Assembly (NCBI GenBank): GCA_016208495.1
Contig: JACQXX010000077.1
Location: forward strand, 1 to 64,000
DNA length: 64,000 nucleotides
Source: Acidobacteriota bacterium
GTDB taxonomy: Bacteria > Acidobacteriota > Blastocatellia > Chloracidobacteriales > Chloracidobacteriaceae
Direction: 5' to 3'
Both the position numbers and the translations under genes were made by a program. Positions 27,995-37,008 of this stretch are shown in pieces; within the stretch, counting starts at the first letter, position 1, and each line of letters starts with the position of its first letter. The notes under the pieces are model-generated. The model saw only the letters and a program-made list of their open reading frames with translations, was not told the origin of the DNA and did not search any database.

Positions 27995-28269
27995 AGCACC
28001 AGACCGTTTGCACCTGATACCCAGACCACTCAACTGGCACCCCATGTGCTGCTCGCGGAATTCGATTTGTGATCTCCCAACACCATTGTTTATGCGTCCG
28101 TAAAACGCAGACCATCTCACGTTAACGTCAAAGGCATCAGTAACCTCGCCTACCTTGTTTGAACTTGTGACCTGCCTGAATACCAAGTTCCACTTCGCAC
28201 GATTTCAGTCTTGAAACCTGCAATCTGAAACCATTTACCAAATTAATTGTTCAAGGGCTTGAATTGTAT

Positions 28270-29553
28270 ATGGATGAACCCATTGACACATCTACCAACG
28301 GGCTAATGGATATCGCAACGCTCAAGGAGATGAACATCTCCCAGTTGACCAAAATTGCCCAGGAGTATGACATTCCCGGCGCCACCGGGATGCGCAAGCA
28401 AGAGCTGATTTTTAAGATTTTGCAGGCGCAGACTGAAAAATCCGGATTGATCTTTTCAGAAGGTGTGCTGGAATGCTTGCCGGACGGATTTGGCTTTCTC
28501 CGTGCCCCGGATTACAACTACCTGCCGGGGCCGGATGATATTTATGTCTCACCCTCGCAAATCCGGAAATTTGATTTGCGGACCGGAGACACCATTTCTG
28601 GACAAATCCGCCCCCCAAAAGAAGGCGAACGCTATTTTGCGCTGATCAAGGTTGAGGCAATTAACTTTGAACCACCAGAAGTCAGGCGCGAAAAGATCTT
28701 TTTCGACAACCTGACTCCACTCTATCCCCACCAGCGACTGGTGATGGAAACCAGCCCCGATAACCTGTCGGCTCGGGTGCTGGATTTGATCACCCCGATT
28801 GGCCGTGGGCAGCGTGGACTCATCGTGGCACCACCTCGAACCGGGAAGACGATGTTGCTCCAAACCATTGCCAATTCGATCACTCGAAATCACCCAGAAG
28901 TTATGCTGATTGTGTTGTTGATTGACGAGCGTCCCGAAGAAGTGACGGACATGCAGCGCAGCGTCCAGGGAGAGGTCATCAGTTCAACCTTTGATGAACC
29001 GGCAACCCGTCACGTTCAGGTGGCGGATATGGTGATTGAAAAGGCCAAACGCCTGGTCGAACACGGTCGCGATGTGGTGATTTTGCTTGATTCCATTACC
29101 CGCCTGGCCCGCGCCCATAATGCCACCGTCCCACCATCAGGAAAAATCCTCTCCGGCGGCGTTGACTCAAACGCCCTGCAACGGCCCAAACGGTTTTTTG
29201 GTGCCGCCCGAAACCTCGAAGAAGGTGGCAGCCTGACCATTATTGCCACGGCCCTGATTGACACTGGATCCCGAATGGACGACGTCATCTTTGAAGAATT
29301 CAAAGGGACGGGCAATATGGAAATCCACTTGGATCGCAAACTGGTTGAAAAACGCATCTTCCCGGCGATTGACATCAACAAGTCGGCAACCCGTAAGGAA
29401 GAACTGCTGATTCCGAAGGAAGATCTGAACCGAATCTTTGTGATGCGTCGGGTGCTCAGCCCGCTTTCAAGTGTCGAATCAATGGAACTGATCACCGAAC
29501 GACTTGAACGGACGAAGAGCAACACTGAATTTCTGGCTTCAATGAATACCTAA
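28270..29553 (+). CDS. rho: Transcription termination factor Rho
   Basis: The product of about 427 residues contains a Rho N-terminal helical domain ([29 protein letters not shown], about 20-48), a cold-shock-like RNA-binding fold ([35 protein letters not shown], about 60-97), Walker A APPRTGKT (about 185-192) and the Q/R-loop ATPase core to the C-terminus ([21 protein letters not shown]). ATG 28270 is taken rather than the TTG two codons earlier. It is a hexameric RNA-dependent ATPase that ends transcripts. Confidence 0.97.
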   Translation: MDEPIDTSTNGLMDIATLKEMNISQLTKIAQEYDIPGATGMRKQELIFKILQAQTEKSGLIFSEGVLECLPDGFGFLRAPDYNYLPGPDDIYVSPSQIRKFDLRTGDTISGQIRPPKEGERYFALIKVEAINFEPPEVRREKIFFDNLTPLYPHQRLVMETSPDNLSARVLDLITPIGRGQRGLIVAPPRTGKTMLLQTIANSITRNHPEVMLIVLLIDERPEEVTDMQRSVQGEVISSTFDEPATRHVQVADMVIEKAKRLVEHGRDVVILLDSITRLARAHNATVPPSGKILSGGVDSNALQRPKRFFGAARNLEEGGSLTIIATALIDTGSRMDDVIFEEFKGTGNMEIHLDRKLVEKRIFPAIDINKSATRKEELLIPKEDLNRIFVMRRVLSPLSSVESMELITERLERTKSNTEFLASMNT

Positions 29554-29557
29554 AACT

Positions 29558-29599
29558 GGTTCTTTGTTCTTTGTTCTTCGCAAATATTGGTTCCTAAGC
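29558..29599 (+). repeat. Degenerate copy of the heptamer/TTCGAAAATATTG composite element
   Basis: GTTCTTT/GTTCTTC heptamer-like units (29558-29580) run into TTCGCAAATATTGGTTCCTA (29577-29596). The same order, a GGTTCTT-type array followed by this core, is present at 52779-52879, and in reverse orientation at 34471-34510. It lies just upstream of the glgA start. Confidence 0.65.
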
Positions 29600-29627
29600 T
29601 CCACGTACCAGGTACAAAACACCACCT

Positions 29628-31067
29628 ATGCACATTTTACTTGCGGTTTCTGAAGTTGCTCCCTATGCAAAAACTGGTGGACTGGCTGATGTTGCCTCAG
29701 CATTGCCCAAAGCGCTGGCCGCTCTGGGTGAACAGGTCACGGTGGTCATGCCTCGCTATGGATTCATCCATACCGGCGAAGAAGTCTGGTATAACCTGCC
29801 GGTGCCATTTGCCCACACCATCAAACACATCCGCCTTTTTCGGGAAAGCCTTGGCAAAGCCACCATTTACTGGATTGATACCCCAGAGTATTTCTCACGC
29901 GGAAAAGCCATTTATGGTGAATCGGATGATCCGGAACGATTTGCTTTCTTCTGTCGCGCCGTTCTTGAGGTTGCCCGCTGGCTTGGAACCCCGCCTGATA
30001 TCATTCATTGCAATGACTGGATGACGGGCCTGATCCCGGTGTATTTGCGGACGGTATATGCCACGGATCCATACTTTGCCGGGACGGCCACACTGCTCAG
30101 CATCCACAACCTCGCGTTTCAGGGACTGTTTAGCCCATCACAGTTACCCAGGTTTGGTCTGTCAATGGAACTCAACACCACGGATGGCGGCCTTGAATTC
30201 CGGGGCACGGCCAGCATGCTGAAAGGTGGGCTGGTGGCAACTGACGCCATCTCAACCGTGAGCAAGAAATATGCCCAGGAAATCCAGACCTCTGAATACG
30301 GCTTTAAAATGGAAGGACTGCTCCATGCCCGCCGCCATGACCTGATTGGCATTCTCAATGGCGTGGATTATGACGTCTGGAACCCAGCCACCGACAAAAA
30401 CATCGCCGCCAATTACTCGATGGGAGACCTGTCAGGCAAACGGATGTGCAAAGCTGATCTGTTAAGCCACTTTCACCTGCCCCACGAACTGGATCGCCCA
30501 TTGATTGCGGTGGTATCGCGCATTAGTGATCAGAAAGGGTTTGATTTAATCCGGGATGTTTCTGGTCGAATGCTGCAGGCTGGGGCCTTCTTTGTACTGC
30601 TGGGGTCGGGGGATTCCCAATATGAGAACTTCTTCCAACGCCTGCGGGACTTTGCTCCACACCGCGTTGGGGTCTATTTTGGCTTCAACAATGAGCTGGC
30701 GCATCGGATCGAAGCGGGCGCGGATATCTTTTTGATGCCGTCCTGGTTTGAACCCTGTGGCCTCAACCAGATTTATAGTCTTAAATATGGCACCATCCCG
30801 ATTGTGCGTGCAACTGGCGGGCTTGATGACACCATTCAGGATTTTGACCGAATAACCCGGACTGGAAACGGGTTTAAATTCCGTGCGTACCGGGCAGATC
30901 GGCTGATTGAAAAAATTTACGAAGCCTTGCTGCTCTATAACGATCAGGATCTCTGGAAGTCAATTATGCTCAATGGGATGAAAGCCAATCACTCCTGGGA
31001 AGTGGCGGCTCATGAGTATTTGGATGTCTATCGGATCTTGAAACACACGATTCGTGAACGCATGTAA
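29628..31067 (+). CDS. glgA: Glycogen (starch) synthase, ADP-glucose type, GT5
   Basis: The 479-residue product has the N-terminal sugar-nucleotide loop KTGGLADVASALPKAL (about 15-30), the SIHNLAFQGLF block near 160 and the C-terminal GT-B catalytic half with SRISDQKGFDLI (about 297) and PSWFEPCGLNQIYSLKYGTIPIVRATGGLDDT (about 370-402; E-x7-E-type site). It adds glucosyl units to a growing alpha-1,4-glucan. No other glycogen gene is adjacent. Confidence 0.95.
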   Translation: MHILLAVSEVAPYAKTGGLADVASALPKALAALGEQVTVVMPRYGFIHTGEEVWYNLPVPFAHTIKHIRLFRESLGKATIYWIDTPEYFSRGKAIYGESDDPERFAFFCRAVLEVARWLGTPPDIIHCNDWMTGLIPVYLRTVYATDPYFAGTATLLSIHNLAFQGLFSPSQLPRFGLSMELNTTDGGLEFRGTASMLKGGLVATDAISTVSKKYAQEIQTSEYGFKMEGLLHARRHDLIGILNGVDYDVWNPATDKNIAANYSMGDLSGKRMCKADLLSHFHLPHELDRPLIAVVSRISDQKGFDLIRDVSGRMLQAGAFFVLLGSGDSQYENFFQRLRDFAPHRVGVYFGFNNELAHRIEAGADIFLMPSWFEPCGLNQIYSLKYGTIPIVRATGGLDDTIQDFDRITRTGNGFKFRAYRADRLIEKIYEALLLYNDQDLWKSIMLNGMKANHSWEVAAHEYLDVYRILKHTIRERM

Positions 31068-31311
31068 CGCCTGCGTGCAGTTCTTGCGTTCATTCCTTAA
31101 ATCTTGTATGCAACATCATGCACAACCGCTATTGAAAAAGCCTGGAAAGGTTGAGCTGGGTCGAAATCCTTTCCAACTGCGTTTTCCCGAATTCAAATCC
31201 ATGTTTGAATTTCGCAAATGATCTGGATTCCAGGGTTACGGCACAGCTTTTGAACGGCAGGTGAGCAATTCGCAATCAATTTGGATTTGAACAATATTAG
31301 GAGGATGAACC

Positions 31312-31662
31312 ATGAGTGGTAGCATTGTAGAACTTACTGACGGCACCTTTAAAAATGAAGTGTTAGCCTCAGATATTCCGGTGTTGGTGGACTTCTGGGC
31401 GCCGTGGTGTGCGCCTTGTCGGATGCTGTCCCCAACTATCGAAGCTCTCGCGGATGATTATCAAGGCCGCGCCGTCGTCGGAAAAATGAATGTTGATGAA
31501 AACAACATCACACCAGGAAATTATAAAGTTCAAGGGATTCCAACCCTGATTCTTTTCAAAGCTGGTGTTGAACAGGAACGACTGGTCGGAGCGACATCAA
31601 AAGATAATATTGCCCGTATGATTAACAAGCACCTGGATGTCCCCTCAAGTAAGTTGGGATAA
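31312..31662 (+). CDS. trxA: Thioredoxin
   Basis: The 116-residue product has the thioredoxin fold with the active site FWAPWCAPCRM (Cys35/Cys38 region) and the cis-proline loop VQGIPTLILF. The redox motif is WCAPC instead of the usual WCGPC, which also occurs in genuine thioredoxins and tends to alter redox potential. AGGAGG sits 7 bp before the ATG. The gene is monocistronic, with a strong terminator downstream. The preceding 244-bp gap has no other feature I can support. Confidence 0.95.
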   Translation: MSGSIVELTDGTFKNEVLASDIPVLVDFWAPWCAPCRMLSPTIEALADDYQGRAVVGKMNVDENNITPGNYKVQGIPTLILFKAGVEQERLVGATSKDNIARMINKHLDVPSSKLG

Positions 31663-31715
31663 CTCAACCAGGAACGACGAAATCAGACGTTTGTGCCTTT
31701 GCAGTAAGTTTTTCG

Positions 31716-31765
31716 AAAACCGCCAGTAATTGCGATTGGTTGCACGCAGTTACTGGCGGTTTTTC
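31716..31765 (+). terminator. Rho-independent terminator of trxA
   Basis: AAAACCGCCAGTAATTGC (31716-31733) pairs with GCAGTTACTGGCGGTTTT (31746-31763) with one mismatch, followed by T residues. CTTCAGCCC-family repeats and a CATCCTT/CATCCCT heptamer array (31828-31855) follow immediately. Confidence 0.88.
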
Positions 31766-31885
31766 TTTGGTTGGGGCTGAGAAAACACGGGCTTGGGGCT
31801 GAGGGCTGAAGACATTGGTTTTATTTCATCCTTCATCCTTCATCCCTCATCCCTTTCTGTGCTCCGAGCCTGCGAGTCTTCAGCC

Positions 31886-32758
31886 CTAGGTTTCAACCAC
31901 CCATCGCTCATCGGCTTCAGAGAGAGTGGGACGTTGCCACTGAAGGAAAAATCGTGCGATGACCGCTTCGGGAACCTGACGACTTCGGGTCTGGTTGCGG
32001 CGAAGCGCTTCAGAGAATGGCGTAGCCAAAACCACGGCAATTGACCTGGCGCCACAGGTACGCCCAATTCGCCAGACTTGTGACCGGTGCTTTTTCAAAA
32101 GGTTGGTCGCGTCAAAGATGACTGATATCCCGGCACGAAGCGCCCTCCGAACTCGTGAGTGGGCGGTCTTGAAGATTTTGAGATTAGCACCCTGGTCAGT
32201 GGCATCTCCGAGGAGTTCCGCCCGCAAATCATCAGTTGAAACAATCACAATCGGTGAAGTGGCTGTTGCGGTAAAGGTTGAGATCCAGGTGCTTTTGCCG
32301 CTGCCTGGAATTCCGGAGACAACCCACAACGATGGGGTTCCGGGTTCCGGGTTCCGGGTTCCGGGTTCCATATCCGTTAACCTCTTTGTACCCCTCAATT
32401 GCCGACCTGGAAAAAACTGCTTGATTTTGGATTCAATTTCCTCATAAGTAGCTGCAGTCGTTTGGGATCCAGAATTTCTGGTTGGAGTCTGGTCAGTTAG
32501 TGTTTCAAGGGCGCCCCAGAGTAAATTGCGCTTCACCTGTCCACTTCGACAGGAAGCAAATTCAGGTATCGCTAGCAATGTTTGAGTTGATTGCCCTAAA
32601 ACCCGATTGAGCCGTGCTCGTGAACAGCCTGGCCGGTTCAATTCGGCTCCAACCCGATTGAGTTGCTCGATAAGGACTTGTACCGGATTTAAACCGGAAC
32701 GGGCATCCAGGCTGGACGCACTTCCTTTTTCATCATAACTAGAAAAATCTTGCGTCAT
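31886..32758 (-). CDS. P-loop ATPase/kinase of the AAA_33 (polynucleotide kinase-like) family
   Basis: The product of about 290 residues ends in a compact P-loop domain: Walker A VSGIPGSGKSTW (about 145), STDDLRAEL, then VIFDATNLLKKHRSQV near 215 and an Arg-rich lid (SEALRRNQTRSRQVPEAVIARF). These are the hallmarks of AAA_33/T4 polynucleotide-kinase-like phosphotransferases acting on RNA or small molecules. The N-terminal 130 residues are not recognised. ATG 32758 (MTQDFSSYDEKG) is chosen over the longer 341-residue frame, but no good ribosome binding site is seen for either. A 35-bp heptamer array lies inside the gene just before the P-loop. Substrate unknown. Confidence 0.72.
   Translation of the reverse strand: MTQDFSSYDEKGSASSLDARSGLNPVQVLIEQLNRVGAELNRPGCSRARLNRVLGQSTQTLLAIPEFASCRSGQVKRNLLWGALETLTDQTPTRNSGSQTTAATYEEIESKIKQFFPGRQLRGTKRLTDMEPGTRNPEPGTPSLWVVSGIPGSGKSTWISTFTATATSPIVIVSTDDLRAELLGDATDQGANLKIFKTAHSRVRRALRAGISVIFDATNLLKKHRSQVWRIGRTCGARSIAVVLATPFSEALRRNQTRSRQVPEAVIARFFLQWQRPTLSEADERWVVET
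32335..32369. repeat. Heptamer array GGGTTCC (5 perfect copies) inside a coding region
   Basis: Five uninterrupted GGGTTCC units lie within the P-loop kinase-like gene. On the coding strand they read MEPGTRNPEPGTP, a flexible linker just N-terminal of the Walker A domain. Thirty-five bases is not a multiple of three, yet the frame is open on both sides, so gain or loss of one unit would shift the frame. Confidence 0.9.
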
Positions 32759-33154
32759 ACGAATGTTGTTTTTTAATGCGGCGAGATTTGTTTTTACTGC
32801 TTTTCTTTCGTGCTTCAGCGTGATTTCATTGTTAAAATGCGTTTGCTCAGTTTGTCTCCTGCGGATCCAAATTTTTATCAAAATTGTGTACGGCGAATTT
32901 TCACAAAGCAATCAGATTCCTTACTGAGTTGCGATTGGCTGTTCTTTGTAACCGGCAACCCGGCAATTGAGCACCCGCTCCTCTGGTCAATCACAGTTGA
33001 ACAGTGTACGGTCACCCTGGTCATCAGGCCCTTTCACTGTGCCAAAACTGGCCCTCCTGGGCCTTCAATCGTCGGACCCAGTTCAATTTGAATCAGTTCC
33101 AGTCGCCAGGCACCAGCGTGAAACCACTATCCCGGAAATGAACATACACTTCAA
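32759..33154. other. Intergenic region between divergent genes
   Basis: The 396 bp separate the P-loop gene (minus) from cutA (plus) and should hold both promoters. I see no coding frame, strong hairpin or array here, which is unusual for this window, and no clear paired -35/-10 boxes. Confidence 0.4.
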
Positions 33155-33529
33155 ATGGAACTTCACGAATTACGACTTGTTTTTATCACCATTGATTCAG
33201 TTGAAGCAGGACGCATACTGGCAGAACACCTTGTTTCCAATCATCTTGCCGCCTGTGTCAATATCATTCCCGCCATTGAATCAATTTATTTTTGGGAAGG
33301 ATCGCTCCACCGGGACCCCGAGGTTCTGCTCATCGCCAAAACCACGGCTCAGGTGTTTCCACAACTTGAAGTCGCGGTCCGCGCAAACCATCCTTACACC
33401 ACGCCAGAAATTCTGGCTTTTCCGGTAAGTCAGGTATTTCAAGGTTATGCCGATTGGGTGATTACATCGGTCACACCTCAGTCTGGGGACACCTCCAAAT
33501 TGAGCGCAACTGACCCATCTGGGCAATAA
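33155..33529 (+). CDS. cutA: CutA1-like divalent-cation tolerance protein
   Basis: The 124-residue product matches the ferredoxin-like CutA trimer family: VFITIDSVEAGRILAEHLVSNHLAACVNIIP at the N-terminus, SIYFWEGSLHRDPEVLLIAKTT in the centre and HPYTTPEILAFPV near 80-92. The last 20 residues are a low-complexity extension. CutA proteins are trimeric and bind copper or other ligands; the physiological role is poorly defined. The neighbours do not help. Confidence 0.9.
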   Translation: MELHELRLVFITIDSVEAGRILAEHLVSNHLAACVNIIPAIESIYFWEGSLHRDPEVLLIAKTTAQVFPQLEVAVRANHPYTTPEILAFPVSQVFQGYADWVITSVTPQSGDTSKLSATDPSGQ

Positions 33530-33647
33530 TCAATGACGGCTGAACCACCAGTCATTCGCTTCATGAGTCAACTTTTTTAAGCTTGATCTGTTTTTGCCCC
33601 GCTGCACGCTGAGAAAGCAATAAAAGACGAGAAGAGGATTAACTTTC

Positions 33648-34433
33648 ATGCAACCCAATCGCCCAGATGCCGAAGGAGTCATTCTTGATGCTGAACTCCT
33701 TCTGAAATACCGAATGTTTGATCGTGCCCTGACAACGCTTGAGGGTGCATTGGCCGATTTGCCTCGGAGTATCCCTTTACGCGAAAAACTCTGTGAAATC
33801 TGTGTGGACCAGGGGCTGAAAGAAAAGGCGATTGAGCACTTGCTGGCGCTTTCTTCCCTCTATTTGGAAGGCGGAAAACTGGATCGAGCGAATTATGTTC
33901 TGATGCAGGCCAAACGGCTCAACCCGCAACTGTCTATTACCGCCCGACTCAACGCCATTAAGGAAGCTGAAAATCCCCGTCCTCGTCAAATGATGCCTCA
34001 ACACCCCCAACCCGGACTGGTGATGCCTGGATACGCCGCTCCCATTCCCATGGCTGGGATGTATGGCCGGCCAAGCGTGAAGGTTATTTCTGGCGACCTG
34101 AGCAGCGTCAGCCTTTTTGATGTGGTTCAAGTGATTGAAAACAGCCGAATTACAGGTATCCTTGGACTTCACTCACCTCAGGTGGTGGGACGCATTTACT
34201 TCAATAGCGGTCAAATTGCCGATGCAGATACCGGAAACCTGCGTGGAATTGACGCCTTCCGAAAATTTGTTGACGTCAACGAAGGAATGTTTGAAGTCGA
34301 AAAGTCCGCCGTCGAGTTTAAGCAAAACATCAATGCCATGAGCAACACCAACTTGATTCTGGATGTCTTGCGCGAACTCGATGAAGAGCGCTCTGGAATG
34401 ACCGGCGCCCACGACGAAGGCCATGTTCACTAA
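33648..34433 (+). CDS. TPR + DUF4388 protein
   Basis: The 261-residue product has two or three TPR-like helical hairpins (about 10-105; ALTTLEGALADLPRSIPLREKLCEI), a Pro/Met-rich linker (about 108-145) and a DUF4388 (PATAN-like) domain from about 150 (SGDLSSVSLFDVVQVIENSRITGILGL...GRIYFNSGQIADA). DUF4388 proteins occur in gliding, chemosensory and two-component contexts in Myxococcota and Acidobacteriota. A partner response regulator is not encoded here. GAAGAGGA lies upstream of the ATG. Function is inferred only at the level of protein interaction or signalling. Confidence 0.8.
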   Translation: MQPNRPDAEGVILDAELLLKYRMFDRALTTLEGALADLPRSIPLREKLCEICVDQGLKEKAIEHLLALSSLYLEGGKLDRANYVLMQAKRLNPQLSITARLNAIKEAENPRPRQMMPQHPQPGLVMPGYAAPIPMAGMYGRPSVKVISGDLSSVSLFDVVQVIENSRITGILGLHSPQVVGRIYFNSGQIADADTGNLRGIDAFRKFVDVNEGMFEVEKSAVEFKQNINAMSNTNLILDVLRELDEERSGMTGAHDEGHVH

Positions 34434-34445
34434 AGAATGAAAAAA

Positions 34446-34582
34446 GTGGTTAGTGGTTAGTGGTTAGTGGTTAGAAATCAATAATTTCGAAGAAAAACCA
34501 GGAACCAAAAACGAATCACTAACCACTAACCACTAACCACCAACCACCAACCACCAACCACTAACCACCAACCACCAACCAC
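34446..34582. repeat. Inverted heptamer arrays (GTGGTTA / TAACCAC) with internal core between convergent genes
   Basis: Four GTGGTTA units (34447-34475) face about nine CACTAAC/CACCAAC units (34517-34582), so the transcript of either strand can fold into a long stem. Between them lies GTTAGAAATCAATAATTTCG (34471-34490), the reverse of the core found at 52854-52879 and 29574-29599. The arrays occupy the entire gap between the DUF4388 gene (plus) and the glutaredoxin gene (minus), where a two-way terminator would be expected. Confidence 0.88.
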
Positions 34583-34598
34583 ATTCTTCATTCGCCTT

Positions 34599-35120
34599 CT
34601 ATCTCATCCCCAGGAAATTCCCAAAAATCTGGGTCCCAGGATTAAAGAAGAGGATTTTCTCCCCTAGCCGAACGGTTGGAATGACCCGCCGGCCACCGCT
34701 CCATTGAATGATTTTTTCTGGCGCTCCTGGTGTTGATTCAATATCCACCTTGGCAAACGATTTTCCAGCCCGTTGCAAATAGCTTTCTAAAAATCGGCAG
34801 TCCGGGCACCATCCGGCGCTAAAAACCGTGATCGGTAGCCGGTCAATGTCGCTGTCTTCAACCAGGCTTCCCCGCTCAAACATCCGCGACAATACATCTG
34901 GTGCTGGCTGCAGAAAAAGTGCCAGGATTTTTTCACCGACTCGAACCAGTGGGAAAACATCGCTTTGGCCTTCGGTCCAGCGCTCGACATTGGCCTGAGC
35001 GTTTTTGTCTTCGCGGACATCAACTTCAGTGAAGCGAATCGCCTGGTTTTGAAAAAAAGTTCGTATCGTTTCAACCTCCAGAGTCAATTCGGCACGATAC
35101 AGATATACCGGAAAATTCAT
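34599..35120 (-). CDS. Tandem glutaredoxin-like protein
   Basis: The 173-residue product consists of two glutaredoxin-fold halves. The first (about 1-85: [31 protein letters not shown]) has no cysteine at the active-site position. The second (about 95-173: [31 protein letters not shown]) has WCPDC and a VIPTV cis-proline loop. The intact half suggests thiol-disulfide activity, with the degenerate half perhaps structural or substrate-binding. Both halves keep the xVPxVR(V/L)GEKIL strand. No partner gene is adjacent. Confidence 0.8.
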   Translation of the reverse strand: MNFPVYLYRAELTLEVETIRTFFQNQAIRFTEVDVREDKNAQANVERWTEGQSDVFPLVRVGEKILALFLQPAPDVLSRMFERGSLVEDSDIDRLPITVFSAGWCPDCRFLESYLQRAGKSFAKVDIESTPGAPEKIIQWSGGRRVIPTVRLGEKILFFNPGTQIFGNFLGMR

Positions 35121-35345
35121 AAATACTCCTTATCTAAACACATACTCCACATAAGAAACTCTTACCACCATACACGTAAAACCGGGGAGCCAGGTATCTT
35201 TGCTGAAAGACAGGGGAAGATCAATCCCAAGTCCCCATTGACATTTTTTATCACTCTCCGTAACATCCTGCCAGATTTAGCCTTATGTCGTACAAGGGGT
35301 CATCACTTATCCCTCATCATATTCACCATCCAACACAGGTGCGAC

Positions 35346-35900
35346 ATGACGCAACCCAAAGTGCAAATCAATAAGCAGATTCCGGACAAACTGTTTTTCA
35401 AAATCGGCGAAGTGTGCGAGTTGGTTGAGGTTGAACCACACGTGCTCCGCTATTGGGAACAGGAGTTTCCGCAACTCACACCACAAAAAAATCAGGCCGG
35501 ACAACGGGTCTATCGGCGGCGTGATGTCGAAATCGCCATGCGAATCAAGGCATTGCGCGAAGAAGAAGGCTTTACCATCGCCGGCGCGAAAAAACGGCTG
35601 GCGCAGGAAATGCGGTCTGGCTCAAAACTGAAGGTCGTCCCAATGGAGCGCCCAACAGAAGTTGCCCGCCCGGCACCGCCAGTTGAGCCGCCACCGCCAG
35701 TGACGATTGAAATGGCGGGACCAGTCGCTGAAATCGCCAGTGAACCTCCCTTGCCCACACCTCCGGCTGAATTGGAAACACTCACGATTGTAGGGTCGGA
35801 ATTTGAGGAAACACCCCCAGGCCAGTTCTCGGTAGAACAAAAAGCCGCATTACGCAAGATTCGGACCGAACTGGAAGCTTTATTGACATTGCTGAGGTAG
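35346..35900 (+). CDS. MerR-family transcriptional regulator
   Basis: The 184-residue product has an N-terminal MerR winged helix (about 14-85: [27 protein letters not shown], then [32 protein letters not shown]). A Pro-rich linker and a short C-terminal helix follow, with no cysteine cluster, so metal sensing is unlikely. This architecture is widespread as a single MerR protein near ihf/phe genes in many phyla. The larger frame starting at 34965 overlaps the opposite gene and is not real. The 225-bp gap upstream holds its promoter, not pinpointed. Confidence 0.88.
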   Translation: MTQPKVQINKQIPDKLFFKIGEVCELVEVEPHVLRYWEQEFPQLTPQKNQAGQRVYRRRDVEIAMRIKALREEEGFTIAGAKKRLAQEMRSGSKLKVVPMERPTEVARPAPPVEPPPPVTIEMAGPVAEIASEPPLPTPPAELETLTIVGSEFEETPPGQFSVEQKAALRKIRTELEALLTLLR

Positions 35901-35947
35901 GAGTGCTATAAGCCAAAGTTCTCTTTGTCATCCTGGATTTTCCTTGT

Positions 35948-36024
35948 CGGGACGTGGCGCAGCCTGGTAGCGCGCACGCTTGGGGTGCGTGAGGTCGCTG
36001 GTTCGAATCCAGTCGTCCCGACCA
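35948..36024 (+). tRNA. tRNA-Pro (anticodon GGG)
   Basis: A complete cloverleaf: acceptor CGGGACG (35948-35954) pairs with CGTCCCG (36014-36020), D-arm GCGCAGCCTGGTAGCGC, anticodon stem CACGC/GCGTG around loop TTGGGGT giving GGG, and T-arm CTGGTTCGAATCCAG. A-CCA is encoded at 36021-36024. It reads proline codon CCC. Confidence 0.95.
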
Positions 36025-36059
36025 TCAAATTTGCACACACAACAGTGGTAGTTTTCTTG

Positions 36060-36100
36060 AGGTGAGCTACGGGCAATTCTTCGCGCGGCTCACCTTTTTT
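36060..36100 (+). terminator. Rho-independent terminator after tRNA-Pro
   Basis: AGGTGAGC (36060-36067) pairs with GCTCACCT (36088-36095), followed by an uninterrupted T-run to 36100. It lies between the tRNA and the surE ribosome binding site. Confidence 0.8.
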
Positions 36101-36118
36101 ACTTTCAAAGGGTGTTCG

Positions 36119-36877
36119 ATGACTCGCATTCTGGTTACCAATGACGATGGGATTTTTTCTGAAGGCATTGTCCGGTTGGCTCAGGAACTGGAACAACTCG
36201 GAGACGTCATGGTGGTGGCGCCTTCTTCTGAAATGAGCGCCGCCTCGCATTCGCTGACCTTGATCCGGCCACTCCGGATTATTGAAGTTCGCCCCAACTG
36301 GTATCGGGTGGACGGCACTCCCACGGACTGTGTCGTTTTAGCCCTCAATCAAGTTTTGAAAGACCAGCCCTGGCCGGATTTGGTGGTGTCGGGAATCAAC
36401 CGGGGCGCCAATCTGGGTGACAACGTGACCTATTCTGGCACGGTGGCGGGTGCCCTTGAAGGTTCGATTTACGGCCTCCCCAGCATTGCCATCTCACAGG
36501 TTGGGCGTGAGAAATTCAATTTTGAAAAGGCCGCCAAATTTGCCCGCCAGATTGCCCAAAAAGTCCTGACCGAAGGCTTACCCAAAGGCACCCTGCTCAA
36601 TGTCAACATTCCACCTGGTGACATCAAAGGCGTGAAAATCACCCCAACCGGCAGCAAAATCGCCGCCACCGCGATTGTTGAAGGTCGTGACCCGCGTGGG
36701 ATGAAATATTTTTGGATTGGGGAAGACAGTGTATCCTGGCACGAAGTGCCTGGCGTTGACTTTGAAGCCATTCACGAGGGCTTTATTTCAATCACGCCGC
36801 TTCGCAATGATTTGACCGATCATCAGGCACTGGCCAAACTCAGGCATTGGGGCGACATTACGCCGGAACTTGACTAA
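36119..36877 (+). CDS. surE: 5'/3'-nucleotidase SurE
   Basis: The 252-residue product starts with the SurE hallmark ILVTNDDGIFSEGI (metal-binding Asp pair at about 8-9), followed by VVAPSSEMSAASHSLT, VDGTPTDCV and the VSGINRGANLGDNVTYSGTVAGALEG block. It hydrolyses nucleoside monophosphates and exopolyphosphate with a divalent metal. The ATG at 36119, after AAAGGG, is preferred over the longer frame, which would read through the tRNA terminator hairpin. Confidence 0.95.
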   Translation: MTRILVTNDDGIFSEGIVRLAQELEQLGDVMVVAPSSEMSAASHSLTLIRPLRIIEVRPNWYRVDGTPTDCVVLALNQVLKDQPWPDLVVSGINRGANLGDNVTYSGTVAGALEGSIYGLPSIAISQVGREKFNFEKAAKFARQIAQKVLTEGLPKGTLLNVNIPPGDIKGVKITPTGSKIAATAIVEGRDPRGMKYFWIGEDSVSWHEVPGVDFEAIHEGFISITPLRNDLTDHQALAKLRHWGDITPELD

Positions 36878-36882
36878 ATTGA

Positions 36883-36993
36883 GCGAAATAGCGAAATAGC
36901 GAGTAGCGAGTAGCGAGTAGTCAATCAAAGAGCCAGAACAAATCACCTGGTCACCTTGTCACCTTGTCACCTTGTCACCTTGTCACTTTGTCA
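36883..36993. repeat. GCGAGTA heptamer array followed by TCACCTTG octamer array
   Basis: GCGAAATA/GCGAGTA units (36883-36921) are followed by TCACCTTG octamers (36943-36993). The two families filling this gap recur together in the same order at 62299-62434. The array ends 15 bp before the plsC start, so repeat DNA forms most of its 5' leader. Confidence 0.88.
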
Positions 36994-37008
36994 TACAGGG
37001 GGAATCAC

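Noticed and set aside
34965-35345. Extended N-terminus of the MerR regulator
   Set aside because: It overlaps the opposite-strand glutaredoxin gene and its promoter zone; the family N-terminus fits ATG 35346.
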